Of a DNA stretch of 64,000 nucleotides, positions 33,166 through 43,528 are shown piece after piece. Under the pieces are notes generated by a model. It had not been told where the DNA came from, did no database searches, and saw only the letters and a program-made list of their open reading frames with translations. The translations under genes were made by a program, and so were the position numbers. The DNA lies in assembly GCF_018448905.1 (NCBI RefSeq), contig NZ_RCWA01000008.1, forward strand, positions 1 to 64,000, written 5' to 3'. The first letter of the stretch is position 1. The number at the start of each line of letters is the position of its first letter. This stretch comes from Photorhabdus heterorhabditis (lineage in GTDB: Bacteria > Pseudomonadota > Gammaproteobacteria > Enterobacterales > Enterobacteriaceae).

Positions 33166-33432
33166 ATGATTTCAAGGAAATCTGATTGGCATCCTGCTGA
33201 CATAATTGCAGCTTTACGCAAGCGGGGAACAACCTTAGCTGAAGTATCACGCAAGGCGGGGCTTAGCTCATCAACACTGGCTAATGCACTATCACGCCCA
33301 TGGCCAAAAGGGGAATGGATAATTGCGAATTATCTGGAAATACACCCCTCAGAGATTTGGCCGAGTCGTTATTTTGATCCAAACACTGGAGAATTATTAG
33401 AAAGGAAAACACGCGAACAAACAAATAATTAG
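33166..33432 (+). CDS. sfsB: Ner-like transcriptional regulator SfsB (Nlp)
   Basis: The 88-residue lambda-repressor-like HTH protein of the Ner family starts MISRKSDWHPADIIAALRK. The HTH spans about 18-50 (TTLAEVSRKAGLSSSTLANAL) and is followed by RPWPKGEWIIANYL and IWPSRYFDPNTGELLERK. It is close to E. coli SfsB, which lies next to ispB and complements maltose genes in crp mutants when overproduced. AAAAAAGGA precedes the ATG; a long upstream open frame has no homology. Its divergent neighbours are Mu-repressor-like, recreating the Mu c/ner arrangement. Confidence 0.9.
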   Translation: MISRKSDWHPADIIAALRKRGTTLAEVSRKAGLSSSTLANALSRPWPKGEWIIANYLEIHPSEIWPSRYFDPNTGELLERKTREQTNN

Positions 33433-33455
33433 CTAACGAATTATATTAGTTAAAT

Positions 33456-33490
33456 AAAAACCGCCGGTAATTGTCATACCAGCGGTTTTT
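33456..33490. terminator. Bidirectional terminator between sfsB and mdh
   Basis: AAAAACCGC and GCGGTTTTT pair outside an inner GGTA/TACC stem, between convergent genes. Confidence 0.9.
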
Positions 33491-33531
33491 ATTGTTTCAC
33501 GGATATATTTTTTATTTATAAAATATATTAA

Positions 33532-34470
33532 TTAGTTATTAATAAAATTTTCACCTAATTCTATATCTTTTCTCAATACATCCAACATATCTTCCAATGC
33601 TTTCTGTTCAAAATCGCTCAGCTTACCGATGTCCAAATGCTCTTCTACACCATTTTTGCCCAAGCGAACCGGCTGAGCGAAGAAACGGGCATACTTGCCA
33701 TCACCTTCAACGTAGGCACATTCCACAACATTACTTTCGCCTTGTAAGCCACGGACCAAAGAGAGGCCCAGACGAGCAGCAGCTTGTCCCATAGACAAAG
33801 TTGCAGATCCGCCACCTGCTTTAGCTTCAACAACTTCAGTACCTGCATTCTGAATACGCTTAGTCAGAGCGACCAACTCTTCATCAGTAAAATTCATACC
33901 AGGGATCTGAGACAACAGAGGAAGGATCGTCACACCAGAATGACCACCGATTACCGGCACTTCAATCTCCTGTGGCTTCTTACCTTTCAATTCAGCAACA
34001 AAAGTATTGGAGCGGATAACATCCAAGGTTGTTATACCAAACAGGCGGTTTTTATCATATACACCTGCTTTTTTCAGCACTTCAGCCGCAATAGCTACAG
34101 TTGTGTTAACTGGATTAGTAATGATACCAACCAATGCCTTCGGACAAGTTTTAGCCACTTGCTCTACCAGGTTACGAACGATACCCGCGTTAACATTAAA
34201 CAGATCTGAACGATCCATACCTGGTTTACGAGCAACACCTGCAGAAATCAACACAACATCCGCTCCTTCCAACGCTGGAGTAGCATCTTCACCTGCAAAA
34301 CCTTCAATTTTTACTTCCGTTGGAATGTGGCTCAGATCAACAGCCACCCCAGGGGTAACTGGAGCGATATCATATAAAGAGAGTTCTGAACCTGAAGGAA
34401 GCTGGGTTTTTAACAGAAGAGCAAGAGCCTGACCAATACCACCGGCTGCACCGAGAACTGCAACTTTCAT
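33532..34470 (-). CDS. mdh: Malate dehydrogenase
   Basis: NAD-dependent TCA-cycle enzyme interconverting malate and oxaloacetate. The 312 residues equal E. coli Mdh. The Rossmann GAAGGIGQ (7-14), substrate arginines in ARKPGMDR, catalytic Asp in TTLDVIRS and catalytic His in GGHSG (near 175) are present. Divergent from argR across 456 bp, the same pairing as in E. coli. Confidence 0.98.
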   Translation of the reverse strand: MKVAVLGAAGGIGQALALLLKTQLPSGSELSLYDIAPVTPGVAVDLSHIPTEVKIEGFAGEDATPALEGADVVLISAGVARKPGMDRSDLFNVNAGIVRNLVEQVAKTCPKALVGIITNPVNTTVAIAAEVLKKAGVYDKNRLFGITTLDVIRSNTFVAELKGKKPQEIEVPVIGGHSGVTILPLLSQIPGMNFTDEELVALTKRIQNAGTEVVEAKAGGGSATLSMGQAAARLGLSLVRGLQGESNVVECAYVEGDGKYARFFAQPVRLGKNGVEEHLDIGKLSDFEQKALEDMLDVLRKDIELGENFINN

Positions 34471-34865
34471 CCTGATACTCCTTAAATCGTTTATACTTTA
34501 AAATGCTGTGAATTCATCTGGTTACAAACCATAGATTACTACGTTTTGAAAAACAATCTATTAACAGCCAAATTGTGGACTTATGCTCTAATCATGGGAC
34601 GTCAAAGTCGCGGTATTCTAGGCAAAATGCTTATCTGTTAATGAGATAACGGACACTATTTTAAGAATTGCCCTTTGATTTTATGAAAAAATCGGTTAAA
34701 TACCTTACATCCAACAACAATACCAAACAACATCATTTGATTAACAATACATTCACCAGATAACCAACTGTAGAAAACAAATTCATCATATTCATATTTT
34801 GTGAATTTCTATTTATCATAAGACTAATTTATTCTTCATAACTTAAGTCTAACAATCATTTTGAT

Positions 34866-34899
34866 TGCATAAAAATTCACTAATATGCATAATGCAACT
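34866..34899. promoter_or_regulatory. ARG box(es) upstream of argR
   Basis: TGCATAAAAATTCA (34866-34879) fits the ARG-box pattern TGNATNNNNATNCA. A second half-match, TGCATAAT, begins at 34886, about one helical-phase step away (20 bp), with a poor right half. They lie 48-61 nt before the argR ATG, consistent with autorepression. The rest of the 34471-34926 gap is AT-rich; I see no gene in it. Confidence 0.6.
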
Positions 34900-34914
34900 T
34901 TCATAATTGATTGA

Positions 34915-35397
<483 letters not shown>

Positions 35398-35425
35398 ATG
35401 AACGCGCCAACATGGCGCGATTCAT
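35398..35425. terminator. Bidirectional terminator between argR and mpl
   Basis: ATGAACGCGCCA-ACA-TGGCGCGATTCAT forms a 12-bp stem with one bulge between convergent genes. TTTT follows on the plus strand. Confidence 0.85.
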
Positions 35426-35441
35426 TTTCCTGCTGCCATTT

Positions 35442-36812
35442 TCAGGATTGATAAGCTTTTTGACTCAACTTAGAGAGTAATTTTTCATGAATATCACCAA
35501 ACCCGCCATTGCTCATAACCAAAATATGATCCCCCTGCTGCGCCTTATCAACAATCATATGTACCAGTGAATCGATATCAGCACTCCAATACGCAGGCTG
35601 AACACAATGATCTGCAATTTCTGATACATGCCATTTAATATTCGCTGGCTGGAATAAGAACACTTCATCAGCACGTCCCAACGCTGGTGCGATCTCATTC
35701 TTACTTATCCCCATTTTCATCGTATTTGAACGCGGTTCCAGTACGGTAATAATACGGGCAGTTCCTCCAACCTTACTACGCAGGGCCTCGAGTGTTGCCA
35801 GAATTGCTGTCGGGTGATGGGCAAAATCGTCATAAACCGTAACGCCGTTTTCCTGACCACGTAGTTCAAGACGACGACGGGCATTAATAAAATCGCTCAA
35901 AGCACGACAAGCATCAATTGGTTGGACACCAACATGGTGTGCAGCTGCAATCGCAATCAGCCCATTACGCATATTATGTTCGCCAACTAACGACCAATTC
36001 ACCTCTCCGACAACTTCACCACAATAAAACACCTGATAATCGCTGCTGTCTGTACTTACCTTTTTTGCCTGCCAGTTACCGGTTTCACCCATCTGTTCCA
36101 ATTCGCTCCAGCACCCCATAGACAAAACCTGCTTCAGGTTAATATCGTTATCTGGGACAAAGATCTTGCCACTACCGGGAACGATCCTAACAAGATGATG
36201 GAACTGTTTTTGAATAGCAGCCAGATCTCCGAAAATATCTCCGTGATCGAATTCCAGGTTATTCATGATCAGAGTGCGTGGGCTGTAATGAACAAACTTA
36301 GATCGTTTATCGAAAAAAGCACTGTCATATTCATCGGCTTCTATGACGAAAAACGGGCTTTCCCCGATCTGAGCTGATGTTTCAAAATTACCCGGGACAC
36401 CGCCGATCAAAAAACCCGGTTTATAGCCACAAGCTTCCAAAATCCAAGCTAACATACCCGCAGTTGTTGTCTTGCCATGAGTACCTGCAACTGCCAGAAC
36501 CCAACGCTCTGGCAAAACATAGTCATGTAGCCATTGTGGGCCAGAAGTATAAGGAAGACCACGTTCCAACACAGCTTCTACACAAGGATTACCGCGGCTC
36601 ATAACATTACCGATGATGACCATATCTGGCGCAGGCTCCAACTGTGCCGGGTCATATCCCTGAATCAGACTAATCCCATATTTTTCCAGTAAGGTACTCA
36701 TTGGTGGATAAACATTGGCATCTGAACCCGTCACTTCATGGCCAAGAGAACGTGCCAGAATTGCCAGTCCACCCATAAAAGTGCCGCAGATACCAAGAAT
36801 ATGAATACGCAT
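35442..36812 (-). CDS. mpl: UDP-N-acetylmuramate:L-Ala-gamma-D-Glu-mDAP ligase
   Basis: Murein-recycling ligase that joins salvaged tripeptide to UDP-MurNAc. The 456 residues from MRIHILGICGTFMGGLA show the Mur ligase ATP loop GTHGKTT (110-116), the metal/substrate region EADEYDSAFFDKRSKF and YDDFAHHPTA. The upstream open frame (18 codons) is not conserved. Divergent from fbp across 165 bp, as in E. coli. Confidence 0.97.
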   Translation of the reverse strand: MRIHILGICGTFMGGLAILARSLGHEVTGSDANVYPPMSTLLEKYGISLIQGYDPAQLEPAPDMVIIGNVMSRGNPCVEAVLERGLPYTSGPQWLHDYVLPERWVLAVAGTHGKTTTAGMLAWILEACGYKPGFLIGGVPGNFETSAQIGESPFFVIEADEYDSAFFDKRSKFVHYSPRTLIMNNLEFDHGDIFGDLAAIQKQFHHLVRIVPGSGKIFVPDNDINLKQVLSMGCWSELEQMGETGNWQAKKVSTDSSDYQVFYCGEVVGEVNWSLVGEHNMRNGLIAIAAAHHVGVQPIDACRALSDFINARRRLELRGQENGVTVYDDFAHHPTAILATLEALRSKVGGTARIITVLEPRSNTMKMGISKNEIAPALGRADEVFLFQPANIKWHVSEIADHCVQPAYWSADIDSLVHMIVDKAQQGDHILVMSNGGFGDIHEKLLSKLSQKAYQS

Positions 36813-36977
36813 TGATTTCCCATTCCATAGCATGAAGTTAATCACTATTCTAACCATCAAAAGCAAGATAAGAAATGGAAGAGCCTATGAATCATCCCTT
36901 TCTTTGGCTAAACTGCCCGCGCAAGAGTGCAATGGACACTCAGAAACCACTATCAAATCACATTCAGGACTTTCGTC

Positions 36978-37982
36978 ATGAAAACATTAGGCGAATTCAT
37001 CGTCGAAAAGCAGCACGATTTTTCTCATGCCACAGGTGAACTCACTGCATTGCTTTCCGCTATTAAGCTCGGAGCAAAGATTATTCACCGTGATATCAAT
37101 AAAGCCGGTTTAGTGGATATCTTAGGAACCAGCGGCGTATCCAACGTCCAGGGTGAAGTGCAGATGAAGCTGGACCTGTATGCTAACGAAAAACTCAAAG
37201 CAGCACTAAAAGCACGCGGTGAAGTTGCCGGTATCGCTTCAGAGGAAGAAGACGATATCGTTATTTTTGAAGGCGACCGCGCTGAAAATGCAAAATATGT
37301 TGTTTTGATGGACCCACTAGATGGTTCTTCCAATATTGATGTAAACGTTTCCGTTGGTACTATCTTCTCTATCTATCGCCGTATTACACCTATCGGCAAA
37401 CCTGTTACTGAAGAAGATTTCCTGCAACCGGGTAACCGCCAAGTCGCAGCCGGATATGTTGTTTATGGCTCTTCAACTATGCTGGTCTATACAACTGGTT
37501 GCGGTGTGCATGCCTTTACTTACGATCCATCTCTTGGGGTATTTTGCTTGTCCCATGAAAAAGTACAGTTTCCGCCAAGAGGCAATATGTACTCCATCAA
37601 CGAAGGGAACTACATCAAATTCCCTATGGGGGTAAAGAAATACATCAAGTATTGCCAAGAACAGGATGAAGCGACTCAGCGTCCTTATACCACTCGTTAT
37701 ATCGGCTCATTGGTTGCTGATTTCCACCGCAATTTACTGAAAGGCGGCATCTACATCTATCCAAGTACCGCCAGCCACCCATCAGGAAAATTGCGCCTGC
37801 TGTATGAATGTAACCCAATGGCATTTCTGGCTGAACAAGCCGGAGGCAAAGCTAGTGATGGTGCCAACCGCATTCTGGATATTGTCCCATCCAAACTGCA
37901 TCAGCGCGTACCTTTCTTTGTTGGCAGTAAATCCATGGTAGAGAAAGCCGAAAGTTTTATGGCTGAATTTCCAGATGAATAA
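36978..37982 (+). CDS. fbp: Fructose-1,6-bisphosphatase class I
   Basis: Gluconeogenic phosphatase. The 334 residues start [22 protein letters not shown]; the upstream extension in frame is not homologous. Metal-binding EEED (near 87-90) and [10 protein letters not shown] (near 113-122) and the [20 protein letters not shown] region are intact. A long palindromic terminator follows. Confidence 0.97.
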   Translation: MKTLGEFIVEKQHDFSHATGELTALLSAIKLGAKIIHRDINKAGLVDILGTSGVSNVQGEVQMKLDLYANEKLKAALKARGEVAGIASEEEDDIVIFEGDRAENAKYVVLMDPLDGSSNIDVNVSVGTIFSIYRRITPIGKPVTEEDFLQPGNRQVAAGYVVYGSSTMLVYTTGCGVHAFTYDPSLGVFCLSHEKVQFPPRGNMYSINEGNYIKFPMGVKKYIKYCQEQDEATQRPYTTRYIGSLVADFHRNLLKGGIYIYPSTASHPSGKLRLLYECNPMAFLAEQAGGKASDGANRILDIVPSKLHQRVPFFVGSKSMVEKAESFMAEFPDE

Positions 37983-37998
37983 TTTCATCTGGAAATGA

Positions 37999-38032
37999 AG
38001 AATTAAGAGGCGGAATTCCGCCTCTTAATTCT
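37999..38032. terminator. Perfect 34-bp palindromic terminator after fbp
   Basis: AGAATTAAGAGGCGGAA followed by its exact complement, 17 nt after the fbp stop. No loop bases are unpaired in the DNA palindrome; in RNA the innermost bases form the loop. Confidence 0.8.
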
Positions 38033-38130
38033 ATGCCAGTATCTTGAAAAAGAATTTCTACTTACAAACCCCAAACGAGAGTTTTTCTTCGGTAACTCTT
38101 CTCGCGAGAATTAGAAAACAGCTAACTTCT

Positions 38131-38310
38131 TGGAGCGTGCAAAAACATCTTGCCAAGAGAGAATTAGTAAATATTTTGTCAGAATGGCATGAACCAATAC
38201 ACCCGATACAAATAATTCGAACCAAAAGAAATCCAATACCTAGACGTATCTCAATGTTTTCAAATTTTCTTATAGAATATTTCCAATGTAGAATAAGTGA
38301 TTTTATATAA
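38131..38310 (+). pseudogene. C-terminal fragment of a LysR-type regulator
   Basis: About 59 codons ending at a stop at 38310 read SWSVQKHLAKRELVNILSEW, then EPIHPIQIIRTKRNPIPRRI and SMFSNFLIEYF. This is the typical end of a LysR substrate domain (x-HLAxGELVxxLxEWxPxxxPIxxxxxxxRxxPxRxxxFxxFLxEYF). The start of the frame (TTG at 38044) has no homology and no HTH is present, so this is a remnant. The rest of the gene is absent on either side. No other protein-coding signal is seen to 38771. Confidence 0.65.
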
Positions 38311-38565
38311 AATAAATTTCAACGAGTGATAATAATTTAATTGGAAATTTTTACCGAACAAGCAATAATATCATTTTGGAGATTATTACTGCCATAACAT
38401 ATCCATTATTTGGTAATGTAATGTGCAGTTCACTTTACTGGAATTAGTAATTCCATTATTAGTAAAATCGAATTCGTGATAATCAGATTGCTACCAAAAA
38501 CTTGATAATATCCTTCCACAAAGCAGTTATTCCCCCAGGCTGTAACTCCTACCTTTTCTACACAA

Positions 38566-38653
38566 ATTCCCTATCGAAAGATAGGGAATCAGATTGCTGA
38601 CAAAGCATTAACTAAAAAACAGCACCTTGTCAGCAATCTACAACGGGATTCCC
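38566..38653. other. Two hairpins with competing pairing in the fbp-ppa gap
   Basis: Hairpin A is ATTCCCTATC-GAAA-GATAGGGAAT (38566-38589), a perfect 10-bp stem with a GNRA tetraloop. Hairpin B is AGATTGCTGACAA (38591-38603) with TTGTCAGCAATCT (38627-38639), a perfect 13-bp stem. GGGAATC (38584-38590) can instead pair with GATTCCC (38647-38653), extending B and breaking A. It lies 119 nt before the ppa start. The remaining AT-rich gap 38311-38565 shows no gene. Confidence 0.5.
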
Positions 38654-38771
38654 TCACCTTTCTTATTTTGGAGATTTTTACAGATTAAGGCCATAGAGAT
38701 AGTGAGATTTCATCACTATTCTGGCTATAATAGCCTCTACTCCATTCTGGTTTGAAATAAAGGAAACTTTC

Positions 38772-39302
38772 ATGAGTCTGAACTTAGTACCGGCAGGGAA
38801 AGAACTGCCTGAAGACATTTACGTCATCATTGAGATCCCTGCAAACGCAGATCCAATTAAATATGAAGTTGATAAAGAATCTGGTGCATTGTTTGTAGAT
38901 CGTTTTATGTCTACCGCAATGTTCTATCCATGCAACTATGGTTACATCAACAACACTCTGTCTCTGGATGGAGATCCAGTTGATGTTCTGGTTCCAACTC
39001 CATACCCGCTGCAACCAGGTTCTGTGATCCGTTGCCGTCCGGTTGGCGTTCTGAAAATGACTGATGAATCAGGTGAAGATGCGAAACTGGTTGCGGTTCC
39101 ACACAGCAAATTGACCAAAGAATATGATCACATTAAAGATGTGAACGATCTGCCAGAATTGCTGCGCGCTCAGATCACTCACTTCTTTGAGCGCTACAAA
39201 GATCTGGAAAAAGGTAAGTGGGTTAAAGTTGACGGTTGGGATAATGTCGAAGCTGCTAAAGCAGAAATTATCTCCTCTTTCGAACGTGCTGCTAAGAAAT
39301 AA
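38772..39302 (+). CDS. ppa: Inorganic pyrophosphatase
   Basis: Cytoplasmic Mg-dependent family I pyrophosphatase that drives biosynthetic reactions by removing PPi. The 176 residues equal E. coli. The metal aspartates lie in [12 protein letters not shown] (near 66-77), with the KYEVDKESG and YNYGYINNT-type region [18 protein letters not shown] sits 8-14 nt before the ATG. A strong terminator follows. Confidence 0.98.
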   Translation: MSLNLVPAGKELPEDIYVIIEIPANADPIKYEVDKESGALFVDRFMSTAMFYPCNYGYINNTLSLDGDPVDVLVPTPYPLQPGSVIRCRPVGVLKMTDESGEDAKLVAVPHSKLTKEYDHIKDVNDLPELLRAQITHFFERYKDLEKGKWVKVDGWDNVEAAKAEIISSFERAAKK

Positions 39303-39322
39303 TTTTTCTCTGCCTGCATAGT

Positions 39323-39361
39323 TAAAAACCTCTGCCAGAAGATCTCTGACAGAGGTTTTTA
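39323..39361. terminator. Bidirectional terminator between ppa and ytfP
   Basis: TAAAAACCTCTG and CAGAGGTTTTTA pair over 12 bp, with an internal loop that can pair further (CAGAAGATCTCTG). Confidence 0.9.
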
Positions 39362-39404
39362 ATATCACAGCCCCTTTACCTTCAGTATAAAAGGGAACCT
39401 CGCT

Positions 39405-39752
39405 TTACTCTTTTTCGTGGCGTTTCAGCCAATCGCCGCTTTTTATCCGTCGTAAACCCGCTACTGGAAACTGATAAAGATATATCCATGCACTGCCATA
39501 CGGAGTCTGAATCAATTCCCTTACATATTCCCGAGAATTATCTTTCAAATCATCTAACTCTGTCAGGATAGTAGAATTGATACGATATACCTCACACTCA
39601 ATACTCCCGTCACCACGGACTACCGCAGGATAATGCCCAAGGTCGTACAACTCATAGCCTTCCAGCTTATGATCCCCTAACCATTGAGCATCAGTCATCC
39701 AGTGATGATTGCCCTGTTTGCGCCGTAAGCTGCCATAAACAATAATTCGCAT
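39405..39752 (-). CDS. ytfP: Gamma-glutamylcyclotransferase-like protein YtfP
   Basis: The 115-residue protein of the GGCT/AIG2-like fold has the N-terminal phosphate-loop-like strand MRIIVYGSLRRKQGNHHWM and LGHYPAVVRGDGSIECEVY with a conserved glutamate. Reaction unproven for the bacterial family. It is the last gene of the tamA-tamB-ytfP operon, starting 2 nt after the tamB stop, as in E. coli. Confidence 0.93.
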   Translation of the reverse strand: MRIIVYGSLRRKQGNHHWMTDAQWLGDHKLEGYELYDLGHYPAVVRGDGSIECEVYRINSTILTELDDLKDNSREYVRELIQTPYGSAWIYLYQFPVAGLRRIKSGDWLKRHEKE

Positions 39753-39754
39753 TT

Positions 39755-42700
39755 TTAAAACTCAAACTGATAGAGCAAATCCAATGCCTGATCAATACCA
39801 GACATTGCTTCCAGATACAATCTAGGCATTAACCTATAGCGTAAGGTTAACGTTGCCAGCGAATCAAATATACCAACACCATACTTAACTTGCAGATCTT
39901 TTGTAATCCTTCCGCTAACAACCACCTGTGATTTATCGCCAGCCCCTTGTGTATCCAGTGCCAAATCGGAAACACCGAATGTTTCACCGATTTTACCCAC
40001 CAGCTGACCACTCTGTGCAATTCCTAAGCCTATCAATACTGCCCTCATTTGTGAGTCGTCAGAACCACTGTTCTCTAATCCTTCACCACGCAATAAGTAA
40101 GAAAGCACTTCCTGTTGTGATTTAACAGGTTCTGAAAAAATTGCCACTTTGGGTTTATCTGCCAGACCAGTCACTCTTACCCCAGCAATAACACCCCCAT
40201 CAGTTGACTCTGGGTTACGGATAGCCTCAATGTTAAGCAATGGCTGATCCGGTGGACCAGAGAACATAATCAGCCCTTTACGAACGATCAAATCCTGCCC
40301 ATAAGCATGAAAACGACCATCAAGAATATCAACTTGTCCATTCAAGCCCAGACCTTGCTTATCTTGAGCAACTTTCAGATCACCTTTAAGTTGAGCTTTG
40401 AGGCCAAAAGCACTGAAGCGAACATCCTCCCCTATGTGAATCGTCAAATTGCTTTGAATCGGAATGGATGTTTTTTTCTCTTCTAATGGCTGAAAATTCT
40501 CATTCAATATAACCTCATCCGATGAAGCTTCAACCGCCGATTCTGGTAATTCCTTAACTGTAATCAGCGCCCAAGGAATATCAACATTACCATCTAGTTT
40601 CAACAACTGAGGTGAAGCCTCAAATACCAGATCAGGGCTAACATCAATTTTTACCATTGGAGGAAAAGTTACCCTCAGCTTATTACCGTTAGCGGCAACT
40701 CTTGCATGCCATGTATCCAAATCATGCCAGTCAGCATCACCACTCAGGTTAAGTTGCCCTTTTGGAGTTTTGATAACCCCCTCAAGGGCAGAGCGCACTC
40801 CATCAAAATTCACCCCAAGTTGCCCTTGAGTAATATCAAATGGAATCCAATGACCCGAAGCTTGCAGTGAACTTAGAGCCAGTCGGCCAAACAGTAATGG
40901 ATTTTTGGCATTTCCCCCCAAGCGCAGATTAGCATTCAAATGACCTTCAGCTTTATCGCCTTTATCAAGGATTGGCTTAATCAATGCCAGTGAGATATCC
41001 TGAATACCTACATTGCCAGATAGTTTGCGGCGCCCTTCAAGATCTGCAATCTGTACGTCACCGTTAAACTGACCATTTCCCATGATTTTAAACAACCAAT
41101 CTAGCTCCGCGGTACCATTCTTCAAACCAGCCTTGAGTGTCAGTGTCTGGAAATCTACGGGTAATGCGACGCCATCGACCATCTGTTTAACCTGTACCTC
41201 GCTACCGCGCAGATTAACATTAGCTTGAGGCAATCCATGTCCCGCACTCCATTTAACATCTGCGTTACCACTAAATACGCCTTTCAGTTGTGTTTCAGGT
41301 CCCAGTAATGGTTGAATCATGGCGAGATCAAAACGTTCAAGAACAACAGATGCGCTGCCGTTAGTACCAGCTTCAATCGGTTTAGGTACGCAGAGTTGCG
41401 CATGTGGATTCAGCCAGCAATGAGTACCCACAGTCACTTTCTGCTGCGGGTTGAGGTAATCGATAATAATAGGTTTAGTTAAACGCCATTCTCCAACCGG
41501 AGTGTCAAAACGAGTATTATTGATATTACCTTTCCATCGTTGTTGCTTGCGATCAAAACTACCATTAAGTGCAAGCTGACCGGAAACAGGTGCCCCATCG
41601 ATCTTCAGCTGCAAATCATGCTGCTTTTCATTGCCTTTAGCATTCAGCGTTAGATTACGGATGATCAAGTCAACCTGTTTTAACTGACGGACATTGACAG
41701 CAAGATCACCCTGGATCTGCTCAGCAGAACGCACATTCCCTTTCACATTTACGCTATCAATGCGCAAATCTTGCCATTTCAATCCATTAGCATTCAGATC
41801 CGCCAAAAGCTGCGGTGCTTGCATACTACCACGTAGTTTCAGTGTTCCATTAACCACACCGCCAAGCCCCGGCAATAGACCATCCAGTCTCGGTGCATTG
41901 ATATTGCCATCAAGTTTCCATTGTTTGGACAACTGCCCCTGGAAATTCATTTTATTACGCCCCAAAGCCAGCTCAAACTGAGGAATATTCCACTGACCAG
42001 CAGCATTACCAGAAACCTTACCTCTGGCTTTTACCAAGTTCTGTTTTACATTGCCATCCAGTGTGATTTCCGGGATCTGGAGCTGCCAACTACCACCGTG
42101 CAAACTACCACGGGTAACAATTTTGCCATCTATTCTGGCAGGCCATTCCGGCCACTGTTTCGCAGTATTGATCCCAGAGAGTGTCAGCACCGTATTCCAA
42201 CTTACCGCTTTACTCCAATCTGCCACACCGGTTAATTCAGCCCTTCCCTGTAAAGCAGACAGACGTAAACGAGTCAACCTGAACTGTTCTTCATTACCTT
42301 TAGCATCCAGAACCAGTAATGCCGGTGGAATTTCATTACCTTTAATATCGGAGCGTAATGACAAATCATAACCACTAGCCTTACCATTCAACCGCATTTT
42401 TATACTATCAAGCTGATACTCAGGCTCTCCGGTTAAAGGCCAGCTAAATTGCTGGCTTTCAAGCGTTACACGCATCGGCAAACCTGCCCGAGCCAACTCT
42501 GCTTGAGCATCAAGTTTAGCACTGACAGGACCAGACAAATTTAGACCCAAGTTGAGTTGTTCCAGCAAGGCACCATCAAGCTTCAAATCAACTTTTTGCC
42601 CTTGTATCTCTTGCCGATTCAATTCACCTTTTATTGTCAATTTTACTGGCCATTGCTGTGCCAGAGTCGCTGAGCCATTAATAGCTAAAGAACCTTCCGG

Positions 42701-43528
42701 CGCATTAATATTCAGTTTATTGAGCTGAATCTGCTGCCCCTGATTGCTCAATTGCAGTAATAAGTCATTGATGGTGATATTGGTATCACTGATCAGCTGT
42801 AATTGTTTACCACTGATCTCTTCAACAGTAATATCCAGTGGAATAGGCACTTCCGGTAACTTTGCCAGCAACGGCTGAGAAAACAATTCTTTCAGGATTT
42901 CTCCCAGCGACTTTTCCGGTTCAACCTCCTGTTTGACTTTCTTTGCTGCTTCCGCAATTTTCAATTGTTCAGGGGTAGTTTTTGGCAATCCAACTAACAA
43001 CTTATTAATTTGAGTTGGCTTAAAAGTTAACACCTTTTGCTGCCACTGAGCCGCTGTTCTGAATTCATCAAGGGCAATCACCATATCATCTACGGTAACA
43101 GTGGCATTTTTAACAGATAGCAAATCAAGTGAAATCGGATACGGAGTCCTTAGCTCAGTCAGAGGTTCTGATTCTGGTGATGGTTCCTCCGAAACAGGAA
43201 ATTGTTTAGTGTTAATCGCAACTTTCACTCCTTCCGTCGTCAATGCATTAATACATAAATGACTGTTTTTCAAACAAGAAAGACGTAACGAAAGGTGGAA
43301 TTGATCCACATTGACATCAACACCGGGCACCTGATACCTAACTTCTTTCAGGGTTAAATCACGCCAACCACCACTAACGCTAGCTATATCCAGCCCCGGA
43401 ACCCAACGGGCAGCACTGTTAATCATAAAATGCAAGCCAGATTGCGTTCCTATCAACCCAGCCGCAGTAATGACCAACAGAGTAACCATCAGTAAAAAAG
43501 CAATACTGATCTTTTTAATCCATCTCAT
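39755..43528 (-). CDS. tamB: Translocation/assembly module inner-membrane subunit TamB
   Basis: Very long AsmA/DUF490-type protein spanning the periplasm. It pairs with TamA for outer-membrane protein insertion and is implicated in phospholipid transport to the outer membrane. The 1257 residues (E. coli 1259) comprise an N-terminal membrane anchor (about 7-26), repeated beta-strand grooves through most of the length, and the conserved C-terminal DUF490 region (about 900-1257, [24 protein letters not shown]) ending LLYQFEF. Its first codon overlaps the tamA stop by 4 nt. Confidence 0.97.
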   Translation of the reverse strand: MRWIKKISIAFLLMVTLLVITAAGLIGTQSGLHFMINSAARWVPGLDIASVSGGWRDLTLKEVRYQVPGVDVNVDQFHLSLRLSCLKNSHLCINALTTEGVKVAINTKQFPVSEEPSPESEPLTELRTPYPISLDLLSVKNATVTVDDMVIALDEFRTAAQWQQKVLTFKPTQINKLLVGLPKTTPEQLKIAEAAKKVKQEVEPEKSLGEILKELFSQPLLAKLPEVPIPLDITVEEISGKQLQLISDTNITINDLLLQLSNQGQQIQLNKLNINAPEGSLAINGSATLAQQWPVKLTIKGELNRQEIQGQKVDLKLDGALLEQLNLGLNLSGPVSAKLDAQAELARAGLPMRVTLESQQFSWPLTGEPEYQLDSIKMRLNGKASGYDLSLRSDIKGNEIPPALLVLDAKGNEEQFRLTRLRLSALQGRAELTGVADWSKAVSWNTVLTLSGINTAKQWPEWPARIDGKIVTRGSLHGGSWQLQIPEITLDGNVKQNLVKARGKVSGNAAGQWNIPQFELALGRNKMNFQGQLSKQWKLDGNINAPRLDGLLPGLGGVVNGTLKLRGSMQAPQLLADLNANGLKWQDLRIDSVNVKGNVRSAEQIQGDLAVNVRQLKQVDLIIRNLTLNAKGNEKQHDLQLKIDGAPVSGQLALNGSFDRKQQRWKGNINNTRFDTPVGEWRLTKPIIIDYLNPQQKVTVGTHCWLNPHAQLCVPKPIEAGTNGSASVVLERFDLAMIQPLLGPETQLKGVFSGNADVKWSAGHGLPQANVNLRGSEVQVKQMVDGVALPVDFQTLTLKAGLKNGTAELDWLFKIMGNGQFNGDVQIADLEGRRKLSGNVGIQDISLALIKPILDKGDKAEGHLNANLRLGGNAKNPLLFGRLALSSLQASGHWIPFDITQGQLGVNFDGVRSALEGVIKTPKGQLNLSGDADWHDLDTWHARVAANGNKLRVTFPPMVKIDVSPDLVFEASPQLLKLDGNVDIPWALITVKELPESAVEASSDEVILNENFQPLEEKKTSIPIQSNLTIHIGEDVRFSAFGLKAQLKGDLKVAQDKQGLGLNGQVDILDGRFHAYGQDLIVRKGLIMFSGPPDQPLLNIEAIRNPESTDGGVIAGVRVTGLADKPKVAIFSEPVKSQQEVLSYLLRGEGLENSGSDDSQMRAVLIGLGIAQSGQLVGKIGETFGVSDLALDTQGAGDKSQVVVSGRITKDLQVKYGVGIFDSLATLTLRYRLMPRLYLEAMSGIDQALDLLYQFEF

